A stretch of DNA of 34,638 bases, from NCBI GenBank assembly GCA_002897115.2, contig BCIH01000008.1, forward strand, positions 954,013 through 988,650, in the 5' to 3' direction. A program made the position numbers and the translations under genes. Positions 1-10,900 of the stretch are shown here, piece after piece. Each line of letters starts with the position of its first letter. Position 1 is the first letter of the stretch. The notes under the pieces were generated by a model, which was not told the origin of the DNA, ran no database searches, and was given only the letters and a program-made list of their open reading frames with translations. The stretch comes from Prototheca cutis (Eukaryota; Chlorophyta; Trebouxiophyceae; Chlorellales; Chlorellaceae).

Positions 1-150
1 CGCACGCCTTCGTGGCTGACATTTGGCAGCGACGACGAGGGTGATGGCACAGGACAGGAAAGGCCCGCACGCCGTGGAGAGCCCTGGGTTCGGAGGATAG
101 ATGCCACCACCGAGGTGGAGTATGTTCCTCTGACCTATGGCCTCGACTGA
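1..150 (+). CDS. 3' end of an unidentified protein-coding gene (partial)
   Basis: Frame 1 is open from the first base to a TGA at 148-150 and encodes 49 residues. An acidic stretch (GSDDEGDG) is followed by a basic patch (RPARRGEPWVRR) and the C-terminal tail TEVEYVPLTYGLD. The composition looks like a real C-terminus and the gene would be convergent with eS6, but I do not recognise the family. The 5' part lies outside the window, so the reading frame cannot be confirmed by an upstream domain. It could be an intron remnant or a chance open frame. Confidence 0.4.
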   Translation, partial: RTPSWLTFGSDDEGDGTGQERPARRGEPWVRRIDATTEVEYVPLTYGLD

Positions 151-655
151 TTTGGATGGGGACCGATATTGGCCGAGTGTGTGTACTTTCTGTGCACTGC
201 TGGCGTATCCAGTGACATTCTTGAGCGGGCAAACTAACTCATCGAGGGTTGTCGAGAAAAATACTCGCCTCAGGACGGCCGCCATCTTCAATGAATATAT
301 GCAATCCAAGCCTGAATTTTCCGTGTGTTCTACCCTGAATAACTAATCTCTTGCCGAACCTGCGTTGCCCTGTTTTCTACGATGCCACACCATGTCCTTG
401 ACATAATCTGCCTTTGCCTGGTGCTGTGATGACGACGATGATCTCCTGCAACTGGAAAAGAACCCCTTTCCATTTGTGGGATGTGAAACGACGACAGCCT
501 TTCAGCCGGTGGCCGGTGTTACAGAATGAGAGGAGGGGGGCGACAGCGAGCATGGGGGTTGACGGGCGGGTGGCAGGGCGCCCGGCGAGGTACGCCTGGG
601 CCGAGCCCAAGACGCTTCTCGTCCCGGGGTCTTCATTACCCCGCCGCGATCATGC
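151..655. other. Convergent intergenic region, 3' of eS6
   Basis: About 500 bases between the partial + gene and the eS6 stop on the - strand. I see no convincing coding frame. On the - strand a TGTAA (plus-strand TTACA at 519-523) lies about 130 bases past the eS6 stop. TGTAA is the usual chlorophyte polyadenylation signal, so this is a candidate eS6 poly(A) signal. Confidence 0.4.
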
Positions 656-2097
656 TCACTGGTTCTGCTGGGAGGTCTGGGACAGGACGCGGAGGGCGCG
701 CTTCTTGGCCTGGGACTCGGAGCGGCGCTCACGGGCCTCCTTCAGCCTCTGGACCAGCAGCTTGTGGTACTCGGCCTGCTGCGTCTTCTTGGATTCGATG
801 CGGCGGGCCTTGAGCGCGGCGCGGTGGCGCTTGTGCTGCAGCACGGCGGGGGTCACCAGGCGCTGGATCTTGGGGCATTTGACGACCTCCTTGCCGTTCT
901 TTTTGGTCACCTTGCGGCCGTAGATCTTGACGTAGTGCCGGACATCGTCCTCCTTGGTCAGGTTGAACATCTTCCTGATCTTGGAGGCACGCTTGGGACC
1001 GCGCTGGCGGGGCTTTTCCTCGTCAGTCAGGCCGGGCAGCTCACCCGGACCCTTCTTCACAATCACCAGGTTCAGGACCGACAGGTCACCGGAGATGATG
1101 CAGCCACGCACCGACTTGCGGCGGCGCTCACCGTTCCGGCGGCCATAGCCAAGGAAGCACTGGTCGCCGGGAGACATCAGCACGCGCACACGCTGGTTGG
1201 TCAGGACACCCTGCTTCATGGGGAAACCCTGCTTGTCCTGGCCACCCTTGATCTTGAAGATGTAGCCCTTGAACTCCTGCACCGGTGTGTGTTGTGCCGG
1301 GGGGGGGGGGGGTTGCATTGAGACTGAGATGTACTGTCATGACCCATGATCCTGTACAGGCCCTGGAGTGGCCCAACCACGCGGGCATCCCCTGCACTGT
1401 CCCCTGGACTGATGGCCTTGGGGGTAAACTGGCCAGGGACCCCATGCCAAAGTGCTGCCAGAGCACGCAATGCACATACTGCGACCTGACTGCCTCATCA
1501 TGCTCGGTGGTATTGTCTCGACACGAGCTGCCAGCACGCCGGGGACTGCTGGCTCAGCTGCTGCTGCCATGCAAGCTGCCAGGCAAGCCACCCAGGCTTC
1601 CGGCATGTTCGCCGCGGAGTTGAGGTCGCCGCTCGCGCTCGCCACCTCAGTCGTCATTCTGCTCCCTGTACTGACAGCGCTGTCCGTGCCGTAAACTTCC
1701 CTGCCGCATGGCCCCCGCCATCCACCAGGAGCCCCTCGCGTACCTCGCCCAGAGCCTCGCCCTCGACCTCCTGCGAGATGCGCTTGTCCATGAAGGCGCG
1801 CCTGCAAGCACAAGTACCCAGCCACGCGTGAGGTTCGGCACGCATGCATTCCCTGCATATCACATGGGCCTCGCCACAAGACGTCCGGCGCCATCCCCGG
1901 CCACTCACAGCTTGGCATCGTCGTCGATTTCAAGCTTCTTCTGGCACCCCGTGGCGGGGTAGGCAATGTTGAGCTGCACAAAAGGAGTGGTAAGGCCGAT
2001 GAGAGGCGCCGCACACTGGCCACTGCCTGCGAGAGGGTGCCGGCAGCCCGGCCAGCCTGGCCCTGCACGACCCAGCCGCAGGGGCTCGCACCTTCAT
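656..2097 (-). CDS. RPS6: 40S ribosomal protein eS6
   Basis: Structural protein of the cytosolic 40S subunit and, by family knowledge, the target of TOR/S6-kinase phosphorylation at its C-terminal tail. Four coding exons on the minus strand (2097-2092, 1973-1909, 1801-1744, 1276-656) join in consistent phase with GT-AG borders to give 249 residues, the plant eS6 length. Exon 1 codes only Met-Lys. Exon 2 has [20 protein letters not shown], exon 3 [16 protein letters not shown], and exon 4 [35 protein letters not shown] and [14 protein letters not shown], all eS6 signatures. The tail keeps a basic, serine-containing stretch ([14 protein letters not shown]). Intron 3 carries a sense-strand run of 14 C about 22 bases upstream of exon 4. 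It is divergent from the demethylase gene. The identification is very secure. Confidence 0.97.
1299..1312. repeat. G14 homopolymer (C14 on the eS6 sense strand)
   Basis: Fourteen consecutive G on the plus strand inside eS6 intron 3. In the direction of transcription it is a C run about 22 bases upstream of the AG of exon 4, where a polypyrimidine tract is expected. Confidence 0.9.
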
Positions 2098-2845
2098 GCT
2101 GCCGCCTGCCTCCTGCCCGCTCCACTGCTGACAGGATGATCACCGAAAGAGGGCTTGGATGGCCTTGCACCGGGCCAAGTCCTCCATGCGGCACACAGCA
2201 GGTCAGGGGGCCGGGGTCGATGGTGCGGCTGGGAGTCCCCAGCCGTGGTACCATGCCCGGAGCAGGGGTACTGCACGTCCGTCGCATCGTCCATCGTCTC
2301 AGGGGGGGAGAATTTTTCCCCGGGGACTCGGAAGGGACCACCTGCTCAAAAGCGCCCGCACAATCCCGCACTTGGCCACTTCCGCCGCTGCCAATGTTCA
2401 CTCCGGCCACTGGAACTGGGTATTGGAGCTCGTAGCAAGGCGTTTCCCACGCTTTGAAGGCGCTGGTTTTTGATGCTCCTGTTCTCCAAAGCCTACTGAG
2501 CAAGACACACTGGAGCATCCACACCCTCTCAAGCGACGGCGTTCTTGGTGTGTAGAATCATGGTCATGCATGATCTCTGAAGGGTGTTCAAGCTCCCTGT
2601 TGATCTCGTGTTGCTGGCCCCGGGGGTTCCCATTGGCGCCAGAGCGTGCAGGGCCCCCTGTGACGTGTGCCCATGAATGTTGGCAAGGGCTCGGCAGCCC
2701 TTCCATTCAGGGAGCTGCCAACTGGACATTTCGCGTATGCTACCCTGTGTTCAGTTCAGGTGGGTGTGAGCGCCCAAGGCGGCTCTGATCCTGGCAACTC
2801 GGGAGGCTGCTCTGGACCGGTCAAGCCTGGAGAGGGGTGACGGCC
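2098..2845. promoter_or_regulatory. Divergent intergenic region, eS6 / demethylase
   Basis: About 750 bases separate the eS6 start (minus) from the demethylase start (plus), so both promoters should lie here. No clear TATA box is visible. A near-palindrome, GGGGAGAATTTTTCCCC, lies near 2309-2325. No additional gene is supported: the long frame antisense to this area, running from 2524 down into eS6, has no recognisable domain. Confidence 0.4.
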
Positions 2846-3473
2846 ATGGAAGTTGAGGGGTTGTCGATGTCCACCACGGCATCGGAGAATGCTTATGTGG
2901 ACTCGCCATTGGTCAAGCCCGAGCCGTCCGGGGATATGGAGAAGGCACCAGCTCTCCTGAAGCCGGACGAAGGCGTGCCATCGCCACCTGTCGACGGTAC
3001 GCCGAAATGGTGAGAGGGGTTGAAATGCACACATGCGGCGCGCAAATCCTCGATTAAATGTCTGTTGTTGCATCATGACAGGACCAAGGCGAGCAGCCCG
3101 AGCCAGCGCTATTCGAGCCGGCGAGCGGGTTTCGGGCTGGGCGAATCACGAGAATCTCCCCTTCACGGTGCGGGGAGGGGGCGGGGCTGGTGGTGCGTGG
3201 GCGTCCAGGTCAAGAACAGCGTTGTGGGTTGGGCCCCTGCATGTTGACAGGCGACAGGACATCAAACACTCGCGATATCTTTGCCTTTGCATTTGTATGG
3301 CATGAACCATTCCATTGGATGTTGCGTCTTTTTGTTCATTGTGTTTGCGGCATGGATGATTGACATCACCGCCAGTTCGCAACACGCCAGGGGGTGTACC
3401 CCGGCGCTGCAACCTCCTTTGCTCTGGGATTCCTTGTGGCACTGCTATCGACGACGGCAGCCCGAAGCAACGC

Positions 3474-3547
<74 letters not shown>

Positions 3548-6500
3548 CCCAGGCCGTGGCGGGACGAGACATTTTCATCACGTCCAAGACCAAGCGGCAT
3601 GCCCGTAAGTCGGAGGGCGCCTCTCGTCCACGGGCCGATGGGGATGCCGGCACATCGGCGCGGCCGGCCTCCGGGGCCAAGCGGCCGCGCATGCCTGTGG
3701 GCAATGGCACCGCCGACGGCGCAGCGGCAGCGCCGCGCCGCCGTCGCCGCGGTGCCCGTGCCGAGTCCAGCTCCGAGTCCGAACCCGAGTCTGGGGACGA
3801 ACTGTACGGCTGCACCAAGTGCCGGTATGCGTGGAAGGGCTGCGGGTCGTGCCGCGCCCGACGGCCTGGATTTGTGCGGCCACGGACGCTTCGCTGGCGC
3901 CCCGCAGAGGGCCGGCCGCAGACGGCGCCGGCTGTGAAAACGTACTTCCCGACCGAGGAAGAGTTCCAGGACCCCTTTGCCTACATCGCGTCCATCACGC
4001 CCGAGGCCTGCGCCTACGGCGCGGCACACATCGTGCCCCCCCCCAGCTGGGACCCACCGTTTGCGCTGGAGCAGGGGACGACCCGTGCCAGCATGGAGTC
4101 GTTCCGGTTCGCCATCCGGCGCCAGCCCACCGCCAAGCTCTGCATGCGCAAAGGCGGCAAGGTCGCCGAGGGCCCGGGAGGGCGCTGCGTGGGGCGTATG
4201 GCTGCCGATGCTACTCCGTCTGACGATGCTGACGGAGGGCCAGAGGTCGCTTGCGGCATGAAGGAGGAGGAGCCCGCCGCCCCGCAGCCGAGGGACCCTG
4301 CCGAGGCCATGGCAGTCGATGCTGGAGATGATGATGCCATGGCGGATGCTAGGGCCACCACGGTGCCCGAGGACGCTGCTGACGCCAGCCCGGGCGATCG
4401 TGACGACGATGCACCCATCGCAGCCACGCCCGCTGCCGACCCAGACCCACCGCCCGCTCATGACGAAGCGGCGTCTTCTTCGGACGAAAGCGAGTTTGGG
4501 TTTTTCACGGGCAAGCACACGCACACGCTGCGGTCCTTTGCGACCTACGCGGACTGGGCCAAGATGCTGCACTTTTCCGGCAGCGCCGCGCAGGCCGCGG
4601 CCGCACTTTCCTCGGGCGCTGCGGCCGCTGCGGCGGAGTCTGCGAACGGTGGTGCTGCTGATGGTGCGGACCGCGAAGCATCCCAGCAAATGAAGAGCAG
4701 GGTGAATCCAGGGCCCCGCGTCACCAGCAGCGGCCGTGCCCCACGGCGGCGGGGTGTCGGCGGTGGTGCCGCTTCCGACCGGCAGTCGGGCGACGGCTGG
4801 ACGACCGGGGGCGGGGCCACGCGCCGGCCAAAGGCGCTGGGCACGCCCGCGACCAAGCCAGGCACGCCGCACCCGACGCTGGAGCAGATCGAAGCCGAGT
4901 TTTGGCGAATCGTGGAGACTCCGAGGGCATCAGACACCGCGCTGGAGTCGCTGTACGGCCAGGACCTTGACAGCGGCGACCACGGCTCGGGGTTCCCGCT
5001 GCCCGCATGGCGGCGCGCGCTGCTGGAGCGCGCGCTGCTGGCGCGCGGGGTGTCGCCCGCCGCGGCCGCCACGGCCGCCGAGCCCCACGCCGACCCGGCC
5101 TGCCAGGCATACGCGGAGCATCCCTGGAACATCAACAACATGCCTCGCGCCCCGGGCAGCGTCCTCCGCGCATTTGTCGACGGCGCCGGCGAGATTGTTG
5201 CAAATGGAGGTGGTGGGGGCAGTGGTCATACCGGCGCTCTGCCCCCGGAGGCGCTGTCGCCACGGCGGGCGCGGGCCGGCACCTCAACCCAAGCAACCGT
5301 CCCGACACCAGACACGCTGATCACGGGTGTCATGGTGCCTTGGTTGTACGTCGGCTCGGCGCTGTCGGCATTTTGCTGGCACGTGGAGGACCACGCGCTG
5401 TACTCGGTCAACTACCACCACATGGGCGCAGCCAAGGTGTGGTACTGCGTGCCGCCCTCGGCCACCGCGGCGCTGGAGGCTGCGCTGCATGATGCTCTGC
5501 CGGGGCTGCTGGGACCCAACCCGGGGCTCATTTATTCGCTCGTCACCATGCTGTCGCCCAACGAACTCCGCGCGCGTGGCGTGCCCGTCTTTCGGCTGGT
5601 CCAGCGCCCGGGGGAGTTTGTCGTGACCATGCCAAACTCCTATCACAGCGGCTTCAATGCCGGGTTCAACTGCGCCGAGGCCGTCAACTTTGCACCGGCA
5701 GACTGGCTGCGCTATGGCACCGACATCCTCCGCAAGTACCGTGCATCGACCAAGCCCTCCACCATGAGCCACGACGCCCTGCTCGTCTCCCTCGTCGCCG
5801 CGGGAGGTGGGAGTGGTGGCGTGAGCAAAGACGCAGACGTCCGGGACGGGCAGCCTACTGCCACGCTGCGCACGCTGCGCGTGGCAGCGGGCGATCTGGC
5901 GCTGCGCGCGCGAGAGGAGCGCCGCCGTCTGGCCGCAGGTCTCCGGGGGCTCTTCGACGGCAGGGATCCCAGAGGTGACGATGGTGACAGCAGCAACGAT
6001 GGCAGGCTGGCGTCTCAGGAGACCCTGGCCAGAGTGTACGAGCTGCGGCGCATGCGCCAGCTCGGCTCTGGCGGAGAGGCCGTGGCTGATGGCGGAGGCA
6101 AGTGCGTGGCGGAGAGGAATGCAAAATCAGGGCCATTGTCTCTTGGTGGTGATGCCGAACAGGATCCTGGAGGTGGCAAGGACAGCCTCAGGAATGAGGG
6201 TCCTGGTGCTCCAGACACCCAGGCGCCGGCCGCGGCAGAGATTCGTCCCGGCGACTACAAGCCAGAGGCCACAGAGGCAGCAGCACCACCATCTTGTGAA
6301 GCCAATCCACCTCCCGCACCGGCCATTCCCGAGCCCGGCCGAGCCGGACCGAACGCCAAGCCGCGGCGCAAGGCAGGCCGAAAGTCGGTGGCTGGCGCAT
6401 CGATGGCTGGCGACGGCTCGGGCCCCATGCGGGACACGGCCACAGGGCTGTATGCGGACACCGCCGATCTTGACTGCTGCGTCTGCGCCTGCGACCTGTG

Positions 6501-7352
6501 GCTGTCGGCAGTGGTGTGCCCGGCGACGCCAGACGTGGCGGCCTGCCCGGAGCACGCACCGGAGCTGCGCCGGCGTGCCGTGCTCGCGGCAACAGGCGGT
6601 GCCGAGGTGCGGGCCGAGCCTGCAGCAGGGCGTGCAAAGCCAGAAACAGAGGCATCTGGTATGGAAACTGCAGGCCAACATGGGTCTGGACCCCCGATGC
6701 TCATCCTCCTCCAGCGGTATACGCCCGAGGAACTGGACGGCCTGATCGACAAGGCGGCCGCTGCTGAGCCGAGTCTACAAGGCGCTGTCCAAGAAGCGGA
6801 GGAGTGGCGGCGTCAGCGTGACGCCGAGCGCATCGACGCCGAGCCCCTTGGTGAGGTGGAGTGGTGGCGGCTGTTTTGCTTGGGTGATGGCGGTGTGGTG
6901 GTGAACGAGGTGGCCAGGGTGATCATGGCATGCCAGAACGGAGTCCTGCAGATCATCTCAGGGGAATTCATGCGCAGCTGACATGGCAGCCAAACGCTGC
7001 GGTCTTCATTACTGAATGAATCGGTGTTCATGTGAACCTGGCAAGCATTACCACCCCTCAACAACTACATGAACATATTGCAGGGCCGATCAAGCCAGGC
7101 CAGGCACTGCCGCTGCGGCCCTGGGGCCTCTCGCGTGCCCCCACTCCATCGACGGGCCCGGTTGAGGAAGGCGATGAGATGGATGAGGAGGCGAGTGATC
7201 GTGACCAGAGCAGCGGGCGGGAAGACCGGGCGGCATCCGTGTCTGCCGATACCCAGTCTGGGGATGTCACGGAGGCTGAAGGCCAAGCCGGAGGCGAACG
7301 GGCAGAGCCCTGTGTGCAACAGGACAAGCCCCAGAGCATGGTCCTGGCCTGA
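2846..7352 (+). CDS. JmjN/JmjC histone lysine demethylase, KDM5/JMJ14-like
   Basis: Predicted Fe(II)/2-oxoglutarate H3K4 demethylase of the nucleus. Proposed exons 2846-2996, 3082-3167, 3553-6850 and 7084-7352 agree in phase and give 1267 residues. Domains in order: a Cys cluster CTKCRYAWKGCGSC (about 166-179); JmjN with YFPTEEEFQDPFAYI (about 207-245); JmjC with the iron ligands in HVED (H689, E691; 5380-5388) and the distal His in NSYHSGFN (H777; 5644-5646), plus NYHHMGAAKVWY; a C5HC2 zinc finger, CCVCACDLWLSAVVC...CPEH (about 1054-1085). The catalytic residues look intact. No PHD or ARID domain is visible, which resembles the plant JMJ14 group more than animal KDM5. The start at 2846 sits in GCCATGG. 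The end is uncertain: donors at 6851 (GTGAGG) and 6884 (GTGATG) are both in phase with the exon at 7084, and unspliced reading stops at 6981. Exon 2 is the weakest part. Confidence 0.88.
3476..3545. repeat. C70 homopolymer at a 3' splice site
   Basis: Seventy consecutive C followed by AACCCAG and exon 3 of the demethylase, so the run occupies the polypyrimidine position of intron 2 (3168-3552). Read as coding it would give about 23 prolines, but the exon joins cleanly at 3553 and needs no such segment. Confidence 0.93.
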
Positions 7353-7913
7353 CCGGGGGCCCAGCATGCCCTGATCACGGGCGCCTGCAATTGTGTGTGT
7401 GCCGGAGAGAAGGAGCCTCCTTGCACTGGATTGATGCTCATGTTTGCACCTGGAGAATACCAGGCACATAGATAGGTGCCTGAGTGAAACCCTAGCTGCA
7501 TGTGTGCATAAGATCACATGGGTCAGGATCAGATGAAGAGGGTTTTTCAGGATCATGGGACCCGCCAGACCACGGAACCAGGGTTCGGCTCTCGTGATGA
7601 AGCGTTGGGTCGAAGACACCAACGGGACTGAATGCAGGTTGTGAGCAGCCATGGCAAGCAAACAGTTGTTAAGCGCCCCGGTCAAATCGGCCCGTTGTAT
7701 GTGTACATGCTGGGGCCTTTCTTGAGCAGATCCCCTGCAAACAGGAGGGGGGGGACACAGCGACAAGGTGAAGGTAGCCGTTGCTTTAGAGGAGGAGCAT
7801 GGGGTACAGCGGCATAGTGCCAGTCGACTCGTATGTGCTGCTACAGAGGCCTGCGGGCATGGCAAACGGGGGGACTCCAACCCACGCAACCATATCGGCC
7901 TTCATCCAGTCCC
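7353..7913. other. Convergent 3' region, demethylase / MCM8-like
   Basis: About 560 bases between two convergent stops. No domain-bearing frame is visible. It presumably holds both 3' UTRs. No TGTAA signal or hairpin stands out. Confidence 0.4.
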
Positions 7914-10900
7914 TCAGCCTGCAACCCAGGCACCGGCGCCAACCCTGGCGGCTTCCTGGGACCTTGCATGCACGACCGCACCTGCTTCGTTCAGGCGCTC
8001 TACAAAGTGGTGAAAATCCGAGGGCAGCACGCCTGCAGTCGTCGCGGCATCCTCCAGCTCCGCCATGCTCAGCTGCAGCCCGTTCTTTGCCTGCAGTGCA
8101 TTGTTGGGCCACGGGGGTGGTTGGCGTCTGTACACAATGTGTGCCCCAACCGGGAAGTGCAGAATCAGAGGTGTGCCTCGTCTAGGGTAAAGGCCCCCCT
8201 TCCGTCCCATCCACTCATCCAGTGCCCACCACACAGAGCCGATGGACGGCAGCCATGAACTTCCTGCGCTGCGTCTGGAAGCCCTCGCGGCGTTGGCCCC
8301 TGCACCTGCCGTCGCCCGGCAGGGCAGCAGGGTTTCGGCCGCCCTGCCCGCCCCGCACAGTGCAGGTGCAGAGTGAGGCAAACAGCCAGTCCCCAGCCAC
8401 CTGTCGTGATGAGTCGGCCGGTTGGGGGAATTGGGGGGGAGTGCATGAGGGCCAAGGATGAGGAAGAGGCGGTCGTCAACCCCGCCAGGCCATTCTCTCT
8501 TGTTGGGGTGAAACCATGGAACCCCACCTGCTCCCCGACGACTAAATCCACGAAACGCCTCCATAACCCCGCGCTAAACCACACACCTTTGACCACCACA
8601 CACACACACACCTCGACGTGGCACGGCTGTACGGTGGGCTCCAGTGCCGCGGCGGCGGCGGCCCAGGCCAGTGCGGCCAGGACCTCGAGGTGCGCGCACC
8701 GCGGCGGGGCCAGATCCTCGGCCCCCGCAACTTCCGCATGCAGCTGAAGAAAGCAGGACCGCAATGCCCGCAAGCCCGCGGGGTCGTCCCAGCGCGGCGG
8801 CGGCGCGCCACGGATGCGATGCCATGCCGCACGCAGCGCGGACAGGCCATCCGCCGCGGACTCCAGCCCCCGTGAGGCCTGCGAAGCGCCGTGTCCCTGC
8901 GTCGACGCCCGCCCGCCGCTGCAGTCACCCAGATGCCATTGCGTGATGGCGCGGCCCACAGGCGTCGGGCCCTCCCGGAGTGGCGTCTGGGCGAGCCCGG
9001 CGCTGGCGCAGGGTGCGCTGACGCTGAGCTGGCTCGCCGCCTGCGTGCGGCGGGCCGCACCGACCACCAATCTCACTGTGTCGCACGCCAGGCACGCACG
9101 CATGGCACGGCCGGCAGGATCACCGGGTCGGTCCAGCAGTGTCAGCACGATGTCAAACCGCGCCAGCATTGCCGGGGGGATGCTCAGGTTGCTCTGCACA
9201 TGCAGTGCAGGACTCATGGTGACGCTGTCCCGGGCATCACTGTGCTGGGAACATTACACTGAAAAGCACAGGCATGCACATGCAAGCATGGCCATACATG
9301 TGCAAGCATGTTGCTCTTCTCCCCACCGACCCCCCCCCACGCACCTGGAGTGGCAGCGTGGCATCGTACTTGCCGCCGACGGCGGCGGTGGCTGCCAGGA
9401 GGCACGCCGGCCCAGTGCTCGGCCCGCCGCCTGCCGGGCGCCCCTCCAGCCAGGCTTGCAGCACCTGGATAGCATTCAGTGTGCAGGATGCGGGGCCGGG
9501 ATGGATGGATGGAAGGGAGTGAGGTCTGTTTCATGCCAGCTTAAATGACCGCACATCATGGGCAGGGCATGGACAAATGAGCAACCCCCCTCGCCTCCAC
9601 CAATTACTAATCTCCTCAAACTCAATCCCAACCTGCTGTTGCCTGGATGTCAGGCGCTCGACGTTTTCCAGGGCCAGGAGGTGACGCTCCAAGTCAAGCA
9701 GGCCCGCCGCTCTTGCGTCGCAGCCCTTGCCCTCTGCAAGCGCGTGCGGGCCGAGCATCGTCGACGGGCCACACTGGACGTACCTGCCGCTGGAGATGGT
9801 TTTGGCGCCGGCCAGAAGCTCGCCGACGCCCATGCCAGCATCTGCCACGATCAGGCAGGACAGACAGGACCGCCGCAGTGCTGCTGGACTGTGGGGGGCT
9901 CGTGTGGGGTCAGACGGCGAACCGTCCAGGCCCGATGTGCCGGCCACCAGTGCCAACACCGCTGCCACAGTGCGCAGCAAGGGATGAGACTCCAAGTTGG
10001 GAGCCAGCCAGGCCCCTAGAACTGACAGACCCTGCATGGCAGGCGATTTGGTCGGGTAGACATGGTCTGAAGAGAATTATGTGCGCTTCTGTCAAAGTAT
10101 TGCCAGTTGCACCTGCGTAAAGGGCTGGGCCCATTGCTTGACCAGTCCGGTTTAGAACCAAAGATGTGACCAATCCCGCTGGATAAGTGGCTCCCCTCGC
10201 TGGCCATCAGAGCCCTGTTCCACGTAAACCCGCCACTGACCTGGCTTGCCACCATGTCCAGCACATCCAGCGATGCAGAGCTGTCCAGGGCGGGCCAGGC
10301 AGTGAGGAGCCGCGGCGGGTGGGGATCTCTACGGATGTGGACGGCAGACAGGGAGGGCTGCAGGCCATCCAATCCCTCCTCGCTCTCTGCGGAATGGAGT
10401 GCTTGGTGGGCATTGGTGAACAGACGTGGTGAAACTCCCTAGCCCAAATGCGACAGAGACTGCGACGAGCAATAATCAATATGTCGTGGGGGATGGACAC
10501 ACCTGTGCCCTTGGTCGCTGCCTGCATGAGCTTGACGATGCCAATGATGGTCACATCATCTGACAGCTCCGCAGCTTCGGCAAGATTCCCTGTTGCTTGA
10601 ACGATGATGGTGCTGGCTTGGCAAGAATCGCTGGGGTCCGTGCTGGCAACCTGCAGCGTTTGGCACCGGCAGGCTCATGTTATAGCGGCGGGATTCCAAT
10701 CCATCACTCTGCAGCACCGCTGAGAAACCTCTCGACAATGACGCACCGCGACCCAGAAGCATCTCCACTGCGTGCTTTGCATAGATGCAGAAACTGGATG
10801 CAACTTTCGCGCCACGCACGCCCGGTTGCCGCACTTGGACGGCTGCTGCTGCACGCCCGTGTCCAGCTGGTATAGGCACGTCTTGGTCCCGCAGCGTTCG

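Noticed and set aside
1337..2524. 395-codon minus-strand frame over eS6
   Set aside because: Although on the eS6 strand, it overlaps eS6 exons in another frame and shows no family signature.
3394..3552. Polyproline coding segment in front of the demethylase exon
   Set aside because: It arises solely from reading the C70 run. A phase-consistent splice acceptor at 3552 and an upstream exon set explain the gene without it.
3146..4872. Long minus-strand frames with polyglycine over the C70 run
   Set aside because: They are shadows of the demethylase coding strand and the homopolymer, with no domain.
9762..9811. A 50-nt intron with strong donor GTACGT and acceptor TTGCAG inside MCM8-like exon 5
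   Set aside because: Removing it shifts the frame and soon meets a stop, while reading through keeps the alignment to MCM8 and joins exon 6 in phase.
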